Shown here: in pieces, positions 1 to 9,587 of the stretch
Layout: each line of letters opens with the position of its first letter
Numbering within the stretch: position 1 is the stretch's first letter
Assembly (NCBI RefSeq): GCF_000384295.1
Contig: NZ_KB913037.1
Location: 5,886,822-5,950,821, forward strand
Source: Amycolatopsis balhimycina FH 1894
GTDB lineage: Bacteria > Actinomycetota > Actinomycetes > Mycobacteriales > Pseudonocardiaceae
Direction of reading: 5' to 3'
Length of the DNA: 64,000 bases
Made by a program: the position numbers and the translations under genes
The notes under the pieces: generated by a model
Database searches by the model: none
Told to the model about the DNA's origin: nothing
What the model saw: only the letters and a program-made list of their open reading frames with translations

Positions 1-10
1 GACTAGCGCC

Positions 11-847
11 ATGACGTTCCTCCAGGGCGCCAAGCGCGTCGCCAACCGACCCCTGAAGACGCTGGACACCCTCGGTGACCAGATGTCGTTCTACGGCCGC
101 GCGCTGTTGTGGACGCCGCGCACGCTGCGCCGCTACACCAAAGAGGTCCTCCGGCTGCTGGCCGAGGTGAGCTTCGGCTCCGGCTCGCTGGCCGTCATCG
201 GAGGCACGGTCGGCGTGATGGTCGGCCTGACGCTGTTCACCGGTGTCCTCGTCGGCCTCCAGGGCTACTCGGCGCTGAACTCGATCGGGACGTCGGCCTT
301 CACCGGCTTCCTGACCGCGTTCTTCAACACCCGCGAGATCGCCCCGCTGGTCGCCGGCCTCGCCTTGAGCGCCACGGTCGGCGCCGGGTTCACCGCCCAG
401 CTGGGCGCGATGCGGATCTCCGAGGAGATCGACGCGCTGGAAGTCATGGGCGTGCCGAGCCTGCCGTACCTGGTCACGACGCGAATCATCGCCGGGTTCG
501 TCGCGGTCATCCCGCTCTACATCATCGGCCTGCTCAGCTCGTACCTCGCGTCGAGACTGGTCGTCATCTACATCTACCACCAGTCGGCCGGGACCTACGA
601 CCACTACTTCGACCTGTTCCTGCCACCGCAGGACGTGCTCTATTCGTTCATCAAGGTGCTGATCTTCAGCGTCCTGATCATCCTGTCGCACTGCTACTTC
701 GGGTACCGGGCGACCGGCGGCCCGGCCGGGGTCGGCGTCGCGGTCGGCAAGGCCGTCCGGCTGTCCATCGTCACGGTGTCGATCATGAACTTCTTCATCG
801 GGTTCGCCATCTGGGGAACCGACGTCACGGTAAGGATCGCGGGATGA
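11..847 (+). CDS. yrbEB: YrbEB, MlaE-family permease of an Mce importer
   Basis: Integral membrane permease of an Mce transporter, which imports lipids or sterols across the actinobacterial envelope. The 278 residues are strongly hydrophobic. They contain the MlaE-family coupling helix EEIDALEVMG (residues 138-147), which contacts the cytoplasmic ATPase. The ATG follows GAC TAG at positions 1-6, probably the last codon and stop of the upstream partner permease (YrbEA), so only that gene's tail is in the window. The stop overlaps the mceA start (ATGA). Family length is about 280 residues, so the gene looks complete. The cognate ATPase (MceG/Mkl type) is not in the window. Confidence 0.9.
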   Translation: MTFLQGAKRVANRPLKTLDTLGDQMSFYGRALLWTPRTLRRYTKEVLRLLAEVSFGSGSLAVIGGTVGVMVGLTLFTGVLVGLQGYSALNSIGTSAFTGFLTAFFNTREIAPLVAGLALSATVGAGFTAQLGAMRISEEIDALEVMGVPSLPYLVTTRIIAGFVAVIPLYIIGLLSSYLASRLVVIYIYHQSAGTYDHYFDLFLPPQDVLYSFIKVLIFSVLIILSHCYFGYRATGGPAGVGVAVGKAVRLSIVTVSIMNFFIGFAIWGTDVTVRIAG

Positions 848-2184
848 GGACGCTCCGACGCAGGCTGCTCGGCCTGCTGCTCATCGCCGTGATGGTCGGC
901 GGGGTGGCGCTGTCCATCGCGCTCTACGACAAGGCGTTCACGCCGGTCGTCACGGTCAAGCTGGAGGCCGACAAGATCGGCAACCAGCTGATCAAGCAGT
1001 CCGACGTCAAGGTGCGTGGGCTGATCGTCGGCTCGGTCTCCGACATCACCGCCACCGACCACGGCGCGGAGCTGACGCTCGCGCTGAAGCCGGAGTCCGC
1101 GAAGCTGATCCCGGAGAACGTCTCGGCGCGCTTCCTGCCGAAGACGCTCTTCGGCGAGCGGTTCGTCTCGCTGGAGATCCCGAAGGACGCGTCGGCGAAG
1201 ACCCTGGCCACCGGGGACGTCATCCCGCAGGACCGCACGTCGAGCGCGGTCGAGCTGGAGCAGGCGTTCTCCCACCTGATGCCGGTGCTGCAGGCGGTGC
1301 AGCCGCAGAAGCTGTCCGCGACGCTCACCGCGATCTCGACGGCGCTTTCGGGCCGCGGCGACCAGCTCGGCGACACGCTGTCGCAGCTGGGCACCTACAT
1401 CGGCGAGCTGAACCCGCACGAGCCGGAGCTGCAGCACAACCTCAAGGCCCTCGCGGAGTTCTCCGACCACCTCAAGGACGCGGCGCCGGACCTGGTGCAG
1501 AGCCTGGACAACCTGAGCACGACGACCCGGACCGTGGTCGACGAGCGGCAGAACCTGGCGAACCTCTACGGCAGCCTGACCCAGGCCTCGGTGGACCTGC
1601 AGACGTTCCTGCAGAACAACAAGGACAACATCATCTCCCTCGTCAGCACCGCCCGGCCCACCGCCGAGCTGCTGGCGAAGTACGCGCCGGAGTACCCCTG
1701 CGTGATCTCCCAGATGGCCCAGAACGTGCCGCTGATCGACCAGGCGCTGGGCAAGGGCACCGACCAGCCCGGCCTGCACGCGACGATCGAGATCATCGTG
1801 CCGCGCGCGCCGTACGAGGCGGGCAAGGAAGAGCCGCGGTTCGACGACAAGCGCGGCCCGCGCTGCTACGACATCAAGGACATCCCGAAGCCGTTCCCGT
1901 CGGAGCCGCCGGACGGCGCGTTCAAGGACGGCACGAAGCACCAGGCCGCGCCGAAGAGCGTCGGCGAGGGCCTGAACCCGGCGAAGTTCAAGGCGGACGC
2001 GGCCGGCGGTAATGGCAGCGGAGGCGGCAACAGCGCTGATCAACTTGCCTACTCGACGGCGGAGCAGGGCTTCCTCGCCGACCTGCTCGGCCCGCAGCTG
2101 GGCATGAACGCCGCCGAGGTCCCGGGCTGGAGCGCGCTGCTCGTCGGCCCGCTGTACCGGGGTGCGGAGGTGACGGTCAAGTGA
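844..2184 (+). CDS. mceA: MceA-type Mce/MlaD-domain protein
   Basis: First of six Mce proteins that are thought to assemble into a heteromeric periplasmic lipid channel. The 446 residues have an N-terminal membrane anchor (about 9-28), then the MlaD/Mce domain (about 38-115, with DVKVRGLIVGSVSDI and LFGERFVSLEIP), then a long helical region and a Gly/Asn-rich stretch near the C-terminus. An ATG at 844 overlapping the permease stop gives the anchor at the right place, so the longer open frame starting upstream inside yrbEB is rejected. The stop overlaps the next start (GTGA). The substrate cannot be read from sequence. Confidence 0.9.
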   Translation: MRTLRRRLLGLLLIAVMVGGVALSIALYDKAFTPVVTVKLEADKIGNQLIKQSDVKVRGLIVGSVSDITATDHGAELTLALKPESAKLIPENVSARFLPKTLFGERFVSLEIPKDASAKTLATGDVIPQDRTSSAVELEQAFSHLMPVLQAVQPQKLSATLTAISTALSGRGDQLGDTLSQLGTYIGELNPHEPELQHNLKALAEFSDHLKDAAPDLVQSLDNLSTTTRTVVDERQNLANLYGSLTQASVDLQTFLQNNKDNIISLVSTARPTAELLAKYAPEYPCVISQMAQNVPLIDQALGKGTDQPGLHATIEIIVPRAPYEAGKEEPRFDDKRGPRCYDIKDIPKPFPSEPPDGAFKDGTKHQAAPKSVGEGLNPAKFKADAAGGNGSGGGNSADQLAYSTAEQGFLADLLGPQLGMNAAEVPGWSALLVGPLYRGAEVTVK

Positions 2185-3209
2185 GGGGCCTGCTCGCGCC
2201 GCTGATCAAGCTCGGCGTCTTCGTGGTCGTCACCGTGGTGCTCACGACGATCCTCGGGATCAGCATCGCCAACATCAACACCACCAGCACCAACGCCTAC
2301 AACGCGCGCTTCACCGACGCGACGCTGCTGCTGCCCAACGACGACGTCCGCATCGCCGGCGTCCGGGTCGGGCAGGTCAAGGACGTCAAGATCGTCGACA
2401 AGCGCCAGGCCGAGGTCGAGTTCGAGGTCGACGCCGGCCGGACGCTCCCGGCCGGGGTGACCGCGCAGATCAAGTTCCGCAACCTGGTCGGCCAGCGGTA
2501 CGTCTCGCTCGGCGAAGGCGACGACACCTCCGGCAAGACGTTGCAGCCGGGTGGGACCATCCCGCTGGAGCGGACCACGCCGGCGCTGGACCTGACCGAG
2601 CTGTTCAACGGCTTCAAGCCGCTGTTCACCGCGCTCAACCCGGACGACGTCAACAAGCTGTCCTACGAGGTCATCCAGGTCCTGCAGGGTGAGGGCGGCA
2701 CCGTCGAGAGCCTGCTGTCGCACACCGCGTCGCTGGCCACCACGATCGCGAACAAGGACCAGGTCATCGGCGAGGTCATCGACAACCTCAACTCGGTGCT
2801 GGACACGGTCAACGCGCACACCCCGCAGCTCAACGACCTGATCGTCAAGCTGCAGCAGCTGACGTCCGGGCTGGCCGCCGACCGCAAACCGATCGGGGAC
2901 GCCATCGAGAGCCTCGGCAACCTGGCCGTGACGACGTCCGGGCTGCTCGGCGAGGTCCGCGAGCCGCTGAAGAACGACATCAGCGCGCTCGGCGGCCTGA
3001 CCCAGCAGCTGAACAAGAACGAGCCGGAGCTGGAGCACTTCATCCAGTTCCTGCCGACCAAGGTGAGCACATTGACCCGCACCGCGGACTACGGCTCCTG
3101 GTTCAACTTCTACGCCTGTGAGTTCTCCGGGAGCGTGAGCTTGCCGCCACTGATCAACGACGTCGCCCTGCCCCTGCTGCCGGCGAACCGGGCGAGGTGC
3201 AAGGGATGA
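2181..3209 (+). CDS. mceB: MceB-type Mce/MlaD-domain protein
   Basis: Second Mce subunit, 342 residues, starting at a GTG inside the mceA stop. It has one N-terminal membrane segment (about 8-32). The Mce domain carries DDVRIAGVRVGQVKDVK and NLVGQRYVSLGEG, and is followed by the long predicted helix typical of the family. The C-terminus has two cysteines (in YACEF and ARCKG), a spacing common in actinobacterial Mce proteins and likely a disulfide outside the membrane. It ends in an ATGA overlap with mceC, so translation is probably coupled. Confidence 0.88.
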   Translation: MRGLLAPLIKLGVFVVVTVVLTTILGISIANINTTSTNAYNARFTDATLLLPNDDVRIAGVRVGQVKDVKIVDKRQAEVEFEVDAGRTLPAGVTAQIKFRNLVGQRYVSLGEGDDTSGKTLQPGGTIPLERTTPALDLTELFNGFKPLFTALNPDDVNKLSYEVIQVLQGEGGTVESLLSHTASLATTIANKDQVIGEVIDNLNSVLDTVNAHTPQLNDLIVKLQQLTSGLAADRKPIGDAIESLGNLAVTTSGLLGEVREPLKNDISALGGLTQQLNKNEPELEHFIQFLPTKVSTLTRTADYGSWFNFYACEFSGSVSLPPLINDVALPLLPANRARCKG

Positions 3210-4192
3210 AGTCGTTCCAGCAACGCAACCCGGTGCCGATCGCGCTGGTCGGGATCGTCGTACTGGCGCTCGGTTTCATCGCCGCGCTCAATTCCGACGA
3301 CCTGCCGGTGATCGGCGGCGGCACCACCTACACCGCCGAGTTCAGCGAGGCCTCCGGGCTGCAGAAGGACAACGACGTCCGGATCGCCGGCGTCAAGGTC
3401 GGCAAGGTCAGCGACATCGCGCTCGACGGCGCGTCGGTCAAGGTGTCGTTCAAGGTCAAGGACGCCTGGCTGGGCGACCGGACCAGCGCCGCGATCAAGA
3501 TCAAGACGCTGCTCGGGCAGAAGTACCTGTCGCTGGACCCGCAGGGCGACGGCGCGCTGAACCCGGGCACCGGGATCCCGCGGGACCGCACGATGGCCCC
3601 CTACGACGTGCTCGACGCGTTCCGCGGGCTCTCGCAGACGGTCGACAACATCGACACCCAGCAGCTGGCGAAGAGCTTCGACACCATCTCGGGGACCTTC
3701 GCGAACACGCCGGAAGACGTGAAGGGCGCGCTGTCGGGGCTGTCGAAGCTGTCGGACACGATCGCCTCGCGCGACACGCAGCTGTCGAACCTGCTGGCCA
3801 ACACCCGCGAGGTGTCGCAGACCTTGGTCGACCGTGATGCCGAGGTGCAGAAGCTGCTGAACGACGGCAACGACCTGCTCGCCGAGCTGGCCAAGCGCGA
3901 GGATGCCATCACCGCGCTGCTGAACGGTTCTCGTGAGCTGGCGACGCAGCTGCAGGGCCTGATCGACGACAACTCGAAGCAGCTCGACCCGGTGCTGACC
4001 CAGCTCGACCAGCTGACGTCGATGCTGCAGCGCAACCAGGACTCCCTGGCCGAGGGCATCAAGAAGTTCGCGCCGTTCATCCGCGTCTTCACCAACACCA
4101 TCGGCAACGGCCGCTGGTTCGACAACTACATCTGCGGCCTGCTGCTGCCGTCGTTCGGCCCGATCAACGAAGAGGGGTGCTACACGAAATGA
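3206..4192 (+). CDS. mceC: MceC-type Mce/MlaD-domain protein
   Basis: Third Mce subunit, 328 residues from the ATG at 3206. A GTG at 3197 is in frame, but the ATG sits in the ATGA overlap used throughout this operon and is preferred. There is a membrane anchor near residues 12-30. The Mce domain has NDVRIAGVKVGKVSDI and LLGQKYLSLDP, followed by a heptad-rich helix (about 120-280). The C-terminus has the family pattern of a tryptophan, then a tyrosine and cysteine (WFDNYICG), with a second cysteine near the end (EEGCYTK). Confidence 0.88.
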   Translation: MKSFQQRNPVPIALVGIVVLALGFIAALNSDDLPVIGGGTTYTAEFSEASGLQKDNDVRIAGVKVGKVSDIALDGASVKVSFKVKDAWLGDRTSAAIKIKTLLGQKYLSLDPQGDGALNPGTGIPRDRTMAPYDVLDAFRGLSQTVDNIDTQQLAKSFDTISGTFANTPEDVKGALSGLSKLSDTIASRDTQLSNLLANTREVSQTLVDRDAEVQKLLNDGNDLLAELAKREDAITALLNGSRELATQLQGLIDDNSKQLDPVLTQLDQLTSMLQRNQDSLAEGIKKFAPFIRVFTNTIGNGRWFDNYICGLLLPSFGPINEEGCYTK

Positions 4193-5373
4193 GTGACACC
4201 CGCTTCGGACAAGCCTTGACCAGGGGCTTCACCATCGCGATCGTCCTGGCGCTCGTCGTCGCCGGCGGGATCTGGTGGACCCTCAAGGACGCCGGCCGCA
4301 ACCACCTGACCGCGTACTTCGCCGGCGCTGTCGGCCTGTACGAGGGCAACAGCGTGCGGATGCTCGGCGTCGACATGGGCACGGTCACCAAGATCCAGCC
4401 CATGGGCAACCAGGTGAAGGTCGACTTCGAGTACGACCGCTCGGTCGCCGTCCCGGCGGACGCGAAGGCGCTCATCGTGGCGCCGTCGCTGGTGTCGGAC
4501 CGGTACATCCAGCTCGCGCCGGCCTACGCCGGCGGCCCGCGGATCTCCGACGGCGCGGTCATCGGCCTCGACCGCACCGAGGTGCCCCTCGAGGTCGACC
4601 AGCTGGCCGCCAGCCTGGCCCGGGTCAGCGAGACCCTCGGCCCCAACGGCGTCAACAAGACCGGGTCGCTGTCGAACCTGCTGAACACCGCGGCGGCCAA
4701 CGTCGACGGCAACGGCCAGGCCCTGCACGACACGATCACCAAGCTCGGCCAGGCGGCGGGGACCCTCGCAGGCAACAAGGACGACCTGTTCACCACCGTC
4801 CAGAACCTCGGCAAGTTCTCCCAGACGCTGGCCGACTCCGACCACCAGGTCCGCACCTTCGAAAGCCGGCTCGCCGACGTCAGCGGCTACCTGGCGTCCG
4901 AAAAGGACAATCTGGCCGCGACCGTGCGGCAGCTGGGCACGACGCTCACGGCGGTGCAGGCGTTCATCGACCAGAACCACGACCGACTCAAGTCCAATGT
5001 GGACAAGCTGGCCGGTGTCACCAAGGTGCTCGTCGACCAGCGCAGCTCGCTCGCCGAGATCCTCGACGTCGCCCCGGTCGGCCTGGGCAACCTGGTCAAC
5101 ACCTACAACGGCTCGGCAGGCACACTCGACGCCCGGCCGAACCTCAACGAGCTGACCCAGCCGCCGCTGGTGATGATCTGCCGGCTGCTCAAGCAGACCC
5201 CGGACGCGCTCGACGCGCTCGGCAACATCTGCCAGGGCATCGCCGGCGTGGTCGACGGGCTGATCCCGCTGCCGTCCGTGGCGCAGACCGTCCAGGCGCT
5301 GCAGTCGGGCAAGCTGCCGCCGCTGCCACTGCCCATCGCCGGGCAGCTCTACGGCTCGGGAGGTGGCCAGTGA
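4189..5373 (+). CDS. mceD: MceD-type Mce/MlaD-domain protein
   Basis: Fourth Mce subunit, 394 residues starting MSDTRFGQ. The ATG at 4189 overlaps the mceC stop and is preferred to the in-frame GTG at 4177. It has an N-terminal membrane helix (about 13-33) and an Mce domain with NSVRMLGVDMGTVTKI and LVSDRYIQLAPAY. A long amphipathic helix with repeated Leu and Gln follows, then a Pro-rich C-terminal tail with paired cysteines (MICRLL and NICQGI). The stop overlaps the GTG of the lipoprotein gene that follows. Confidence 0.87.
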   Translation: MSDTRFGQALTRGFTIAIVLALVVAGGIWWTLKDAGRNHLTAYFAGAVGLYEGNSVRMLGVDMGTVTKIQPMGNQVKVDFEYDRSVAVPADAKALIVAPSLVSDRYIQLAPAYAGGPRISDGAVIGLDRTEVPLEVDQLAASLARVSETLGPNGVNKTGSLSNLLNTAAANVDGNGQALHDTITKLGQAAGTLAGNKDDLFTTVQNLGKFSQTLADSDHQVRTFESRLADVSGYLASEKDNLAATVRQLGTTLTAVQAFIDQNHDRLKSNVDKLAGVTKVLVDQRSSLAEILDVAPVGLGNLVNTYNGSAGTLDARPNLNELTQPPLVMICRLLKQTPDALDALGNICQGIAGVVDGLIPLPSVAQTVQALQSGKLPPLPLPIAGQLYGSGGGQ

Positions 5374-6554
5374 GGAAGCTCCTGAAGGTTTGCGCGCTGA
5401 CAGTGGTGTCTTCGGTGTCCGCGTTGACACTGTCGGGCTGCGCGTTCAAGGGCATCTACGACCTGCCGCTACCCGGTGGTGCCGACCTCGGCGACCACCC
5501 GTACACGGTGAACGTCGAGTTCCGGGACGTGCTCGACCTGACCCCGCAGGCCGGGGTGAAGGTCAACGAGGTGCCGATCGGCCGGGTCGAGAACGTCGGG
5601 CTCACCAAGGACGGCTGGCACGCGCTGGTGACGCTGAAGGTCAACGGCGGCGTCAAGCTGCCGGCCAACGCGATCGCCAACGTCAAGCAGTCGAGCCTGC
5701 TGGGCGAGAAGTACGTCGAGCTGGCCTCGCCCGGCGACGACCAGGCCCAGGGCAAGCTCGCCGACAACGCGACCATCCCGCTGGCCCGCACGAACCGCAG
5801 CGTCGAGGTCGAAGAGCTGCTCGGCGCGCTGTCGCTGCTGCTCAACGGTGGTGGCGTCGACCAGCTCAACACCATCACCAAGGAACTCAACAAGGCCACG
5901 TCGGGCCGCGAGCCGGACATCAAAGCCTTGCTGGACAACGCGAACCAGCTCGTCACGAACCTCGACAAGCAGTCGCGGAACATCACCCGGGCCATCGACG
6001 GGCTGAACCGGCTGTCCTCGACCCTGAACGACCAGAAGGACAAGCTGGTCGGCGCGGTCGACAACCTCGGTCCCGGGCTCGGTGTGCTGGAGCAGCAGCG
6101 CGGCCAGCTCGTCACGATGCTGCAGGCGCTCGACAACCTCTCCGGCGTCGCCACCGACACGGTGAACAAGTCGCAGAAGGACCTCGTCGCCGACCTGAAG
6201 GCGCTGACCCCGACGTTGCAGAAGCTCGGCGAGGCGGGCAACGACCTGCCGAAGGCCCTGCAGATCCTGCTGACGTTCCCGTTCAGCGACCAGGCCGTCA
6301 ACGACGTCAAGGGCGACTACTTCAACCTGTTCGCGAAGGTGGACCTGAACCTGAAGACGATCGTCGAGAACCTGGGCAACAGCAGGCAGAACGTGCTGAA
6401 CGGGCAGCTGCCGCTGGCGGGCCTGACCGGCGGGGTCGAAGGCACGCCGGCAAACCAGCCCCCGCCGTTGCCGATCCCCGGTGCCGGGCAGCAGTCCGGG
6501 TCGTCGAAGCCGGGCCTCGGCAACCTCTTCGGGCTCCTGGGAGGTGGCAGCTGA
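5370..6554 (+). CDS. mceE: MceE-type lipoprotein with Mce domain
   Basis: Fifth Mce subunit and the lipoprotein member of the set (the LprK position in mycobacteria). Translation from the GTG at 5370 gives a signal peptide ending in the lipobox LSGC, with Cys24 as the lipidated residue. The 394 residues contain the Mce domain (VKVNEVPIGRVENVGL and LLGEKYVELASPG), a helical segment, and a Gly/Pro/Ser-rich tail. The lipid should anchor it to the outer face of the plasma membrane. A much longer open frame upstream in the same phase lies wholly inside mceD and is not coding. Confidence 0.9.
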   Translation: MRKLLKVCALTVVSSVSALTLSGCAFKGIYDLPLPGGADLGDHPYTVNVEFRDVLDLTPQAGVKVNEVPIGRVENVGLTKDGWHALVTLKVNGGVKLPANAIANVKQSSLLGEKYVELASPGDDQAQGKLADNATIPLARTNRSVEVEELLGALSLLLNGGGVDQLNTITKELNKATSGREPDIKALLDNANQLVTNLDKQSRNITRAIDGLNRLSSTLNDQKDKLVGAVDNLGPGLGVLEQQRGQLVTMLQALDNLSGVATDTVNKSQKDLVADLKALTPTLQKLGEAGNDLPKALQILLTFPFSDQAVNDVKGDYFNLFAKVDLNLKTIVENLGNSRQNVLNGQLPLAGLTGGVEGTPANQPPPLPIPGAGQQSGSSKPGLGNLFGLLGGGS

Positions 6555-7819
6555 TGTTGCTGCGCAGGACGAAACTCCAGCTGGTCGCCTTCGCGGTGAT
6601 CTCGGTCGTGGCGATCGTGTACGCGCTGATCCGGTTCGCCGGGCTCGGCAGCGTGTTCGGCAACGACGGCTACACGGTGAAGCTGCAGCTCAACGAGTCG
6701 GGCGGGATCTTCACCAACGCCGAGGTGACTTACCGCGGTTACAACATCGGCCGCGTCGGCGAGATGCGGCTGACCCAGAGCGGGCTCGAAGCGGACCTCG
6801 ACATCGACCCGTCGGCGCCGCAGGTGCCCGCGGACCTCGACGCCGTCGTCGCCAACCGGTCGGCGGTCGGCGAGCAGTACGTCGACCTCAAGCCCAAGGC
6901 CGACAGGGGCCCGTACCTGCAGGCAGGCTCGGTCATCCCGGCTGCGAAGACGACCACGCCGGTCAGCACCGACCGGCTGATCGGCGACCTCGACTCGCTC
7001 GCGGCGTCGGTCCCGGTCGACTCGCTGCGCACGGTCGTCGACGAGTCCTACGACGCGTTCCGCGGCACCGGCGGCGACCTGCAGAAGCTGCTCGACACCG
7101 CGCGCAGCTTCACCACGACCGCGCAGCAGTACCTGCCGCAGACGATCCAGCTGCTCGACGCCGGCGGCCAGGTCCTCGACACGCAGAACGCCGAGGCGAA
7201 GAACTTCGCATCGTTCAGCAAGAGCCTCAACGAGCTCACCGGCACGCTGAAGAACTCCGACGGCGACCTGCGCAAGCTCATCGGCATCACGCCGCAGGTG
7301 GCGACGCAGATCAGCCAGGTCCTGCAGGAGTCGGGGCCGGGGCTGGGCGCGCTGACGGCGAACCTGCTCACCACGGCCAACCTGACCGTGACCCGGCTCG
7401 ACGGCATCGAGCAGGGCCTGGTCACCTACCCGGCGCTGGCCGGCGCGGCGAGCAGCGTCGCGCCCGGTGACGGCACCGCGCACCTCGGGCTGGTGCTCAA
7501 CCTGTTCAACCCGCCGTCCTGCACGAAGGGCTACATGCCGTACTCGCAGTACCGCACCGGCAACAACCTCACGCCGCGGCCCGCGGACGACAAGGCGTAC
7601 TGTGCCGAACCGAAGGGCAGCCCGATCAACGTCCGCGGTGCGCAGAACGCGCCCTACGGCGGGGTGCCGGTCGCGCCGTCCGACGCCGATGTCTCGGCCA
7701 ACGCGAACCGGCCGGCGGAGGAGCTGGCCGAGGAGCGGAACACCCGGGGTGTGCCGGGCATCGTCGGCAGCCCCGGCGTCAGCCTGAACAGCCTGGGCTC
7801 GCTGCTCGGCCTGTCCTGA
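6554..7819 (+). CDS. mceF: MceF-type Mce/MlaD-domain protein
   Basis: Sixth and last Mce subunit, 421 residues. The ATG at 6554 shares one base with the mceE stop (TGATG). It has a membrane anchor at about 10-30 and an Mce domain with AEVTYRGYNIGRVGEM and AVGEQYVDLKP. The extended C-terminal part has cysteines in PSCTKGY and AYCAEP and ends in a low-complexity Ser/Gly/Leu stretch. The 36-bp gap after this gene is the first non-overlapping junction of the operon. Confidence 0.89.
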   Translation: MLLRRTKLQLVAFAVISVVAIVYALIRFAGLGSVFGNDGYTVKLQLNESGGIFTNAEVTYRGYNIGRVGEMRLTQSGLEADLDIDPSAPQVPADLDAVVANRSAVGEQYVDLKPKADRGPYLQAGSVIPAAKTTTPVSTDRLIGDLDSLAASVPVDSLRTVVDESYDAFRGTGGDLQKLLDTARSFTTTAQQYLPQTIQLLDAGGQVLDTQNAEAKNFASFSKSLNELTGTLKNSDGDLRKLIGITPQVATQISQVLQESGPGLGALTANLLTTANLTVTRLDGIEQGLVTYPALAGAASSVAPGDGTAHLGLVLNLFNPPSCTKGYMPYSQYRTGNNLTPRPADDKAYCAEPKGSPINVRGAQNAPYGGVPVAPSDADVSANANRPAEELAEERNTRGVPGIVGSPGVSLNSLGSLLGLS

Positions 7820-7855
7820 CGTGGATTTGATGACCGTTACCTACCCTGGAGTGCT

Positions 7856-8434
7856 ATGAGTTCGGACGAGCCGGCCGCCACGGCGGTGCGGGAGGCCGAG
7901 GAGCCGGCCGAGGTCTCGGAGACGCCGTCGCGGATCCTTGTGCTCGGGGCCGCGGCGCTGGCGCTGGCCGCGCTGATCGCGGCGGCGATCTTCGGGATCA
8001 TGTGGTGGGCGGCCGCGTCCGACGACAACGCCGGCCTGGCGGCTTCGCGCGAAGCCGTGGTCAAGGCGGGCACCAACGCGCTCAAGGCCTACACCGAGGT
8101 CGACTACACCGACCTCGACGGCTTCTTCGCCCGGCAGAAGGCCGTGTCGGACGACAAGATGGGCCAGCAGATCGACCAGTCGGCGCCGACGTTCCGCAAG
8201 GCGCTCTCCGACGCCAAGACGAAGGTCACCACGGACGTCCAGGACATCGCCGTCGAGGAGCTGGACGACCACGAAGGCAAGGCCAGCTTCCTCGCCGCCA
8301 TCGCCACGACCGTCACCCAGGGCGACAAGAGCAGCGCGAAGCCGCTGCGTCTCGAGGTGTCGATGACCCGCGTGGGCGGCGAGTGGAAGCTGTCCGGCAT
8401 CGACAGCGTCCCGCTCGTCGCGGCCGGCCAATAG
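7856..8434 (+). CDS. Mce-associated membrane protein
   Basis: A 192-residue protein with a short acidic cytoplasmic N-terminus, one membrane helix (about 26-51, ending in MWWAAA) and an extracytoplasmic domain. This is the usual build of the Mce-associated (Mas) proteins encoded after mceF in actinobacteria. Their exact role is unsettled; stabilising the Mce complex has been proposed. CTGGAG stands just before the ATG. There is no catalytic motif. The assignment rests on topology and position. Confidence 0.75.
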   Translation: MSSDEPAATAVREAEEPAEVSETPSRILVLGAAALALAALIAAAIFGIMWWAAASDDNAGLAASREAVVKAGTNALKAYTEVDYTDLDGFFARQKAVSDDKMGQQIDQSAPTFRKALSDAKTKVTTDVQDIAVEELDDHEGKASFLAAIATTVTQGDKSSAKPLRLEVSMTRVGGEWKLSGIDSVPLVAAGQ

Positions 8435-8456
8435 CGTCACCCAGAAGGAGCCTGTA

Positions 8457-9377
8457 GTGCCCCCCTCCCGCCGCCAGCCCAGCTCTTCGCCATCGCGCCG
8501 TCCCCGCGTGGCCGGCCTGCGCAAGCCCTCGGCGGACGAGTCCGCCGAGGGCTTGCTGCCCGCGGTGCCGCCCACTGAGCGAAAGCCGCGCCCGCGTCCG
8601 ACGCCAGCCTCCTCTGAGGACACGGCGGTGTTCGCGGCCGTCGGCACCGAAGAGGAGCCGCAGGTCGGCGCGCTCACCGGCGAGCCGTCCGAAGAGGCCC
8701 CGGAGCGGCCGGCGCCGCGACGGAAGAAGCGGGATGAGGGAACCGCGAAGCCGACCGACGTCTCCGAGGTCCCGGTTGCCGACGAGCCGTCGCAGCCCGC
8801 GGGTACGCGTGTGCAGAAGCCGTACCTGGTGGCCGGCGCGCTGGTGCTCGTCGCGCTGATCCTGGGCGGGCTGGCGTACTGGTTCCACTCCAAGGAGGAC
8901 GCGATCTCCTCGGCGACCAGCAACACCGCGCTGCTCGACGTCGCGAAGACCGCGCAGGTCAAGGACGCCGTGTCGAAGGCGGCCGAGGCGCTGTTCTCCT
9001 ACGACTTCAACAACATCAAGAAGACCGAGGACGCGGCGAACGACCTGCTCGCCAACGACGACGTCCGGAACAAGTACAACTCGCTGATGGGCGAGGTGAA
9101 GCGGCTCGCGCCGGCGCAGAAGATGATCGTGACGTGCAAGGTGACGCGCGCCGCGGTGATCATGCTCAACGGCGACCTGGCGAAGGTGATGGTCTTCGTC
9201 GACCAGACATCGACCCGCACGGACACGAAGAAGACGACGGCGGGCACCGCCCAGCTCCACCTGAACGCCCAGCTCCAGGGCGACAAGTGGAAGATCACCG
9301 ACATGGACACCTACAACGCGCCGAAGGTCCCGGCGGCCCAGGCGCCGTCGTCGTCGGCCCCGGCGCCGTCGAAGTAG
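8457..9377 (+). CDS. Mce-associated membrane protein with long disordered N-terminus
   Basis: A 306-residue protein starting at GTG, 22 bp after the previous gene and preceded by AGAAGGAG. Residues 1-120 are Pro/Arg/Glu-rich and probably disordered in the cytoplasm. A membrane helix follows (about 122-142), then an extracytoplasmic domain of the same general type as its neighbour (VTRAAVIMLNGDLAKVMVFVD). It ends in an Ala/Pro/Ser tail. It looks like the second Mas protein of the operon. I see no strong terminator after it. Confidence 0.7.
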   Translation: MPPSRRQPSSSPSRRPRVAGLRKPSADESAEGLLPAVPPTERKPRPRPTPASSEDTAVFAAVGTEEEPQVGALTGEPSEEAPERPAPRRKKRDEGTAKPTDVSEVPVADEPSQPAGTRVQKPYLVAGALVLVALILGGLAYWFHSKEDAISSATSNTALLDVAKTAQVKDAVSKAAEALFSYDFNNIKKTEDAANDLLANDDVRNKYNSLMGEVKRLAPAQKMIVTCKVTRAAVIMLNGDLAKVMVFVDQTSTRTDTKKTTAGTAQLHLNAQLQGDKWKITDMDTYNAPKVPAAQAPSSSAPAPSK

Positions 9378-9587
9378 CTCAGCCTCAGCGTCTTCGGCCT
9401 TGGACGGCGGCCCCGGTGGTGTTCCTGGTGGGCACGTGCCGGCGAGGTCCGAGCGCGGATCCTGACGTCCGTTCGGGTGATGCGCTGAACCGGGTGGAAC
9501 GACCGCCTCACTCCCCGTCGTCTGATAGCTTGATTTGCTGACCGAGTGTGTTCGGGCGCTCACGAGAGCTTCGGGGAGGAAGTTCCG

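Noticed and set aside
109..843. Extension of mceA upstream through the YrbEB gene
   Set aside because: The translated part is out-of-frame Arg/His/Pro-rich sequence. The ATG at 844 gives a correct membrane anchor and an operon-style overlap.
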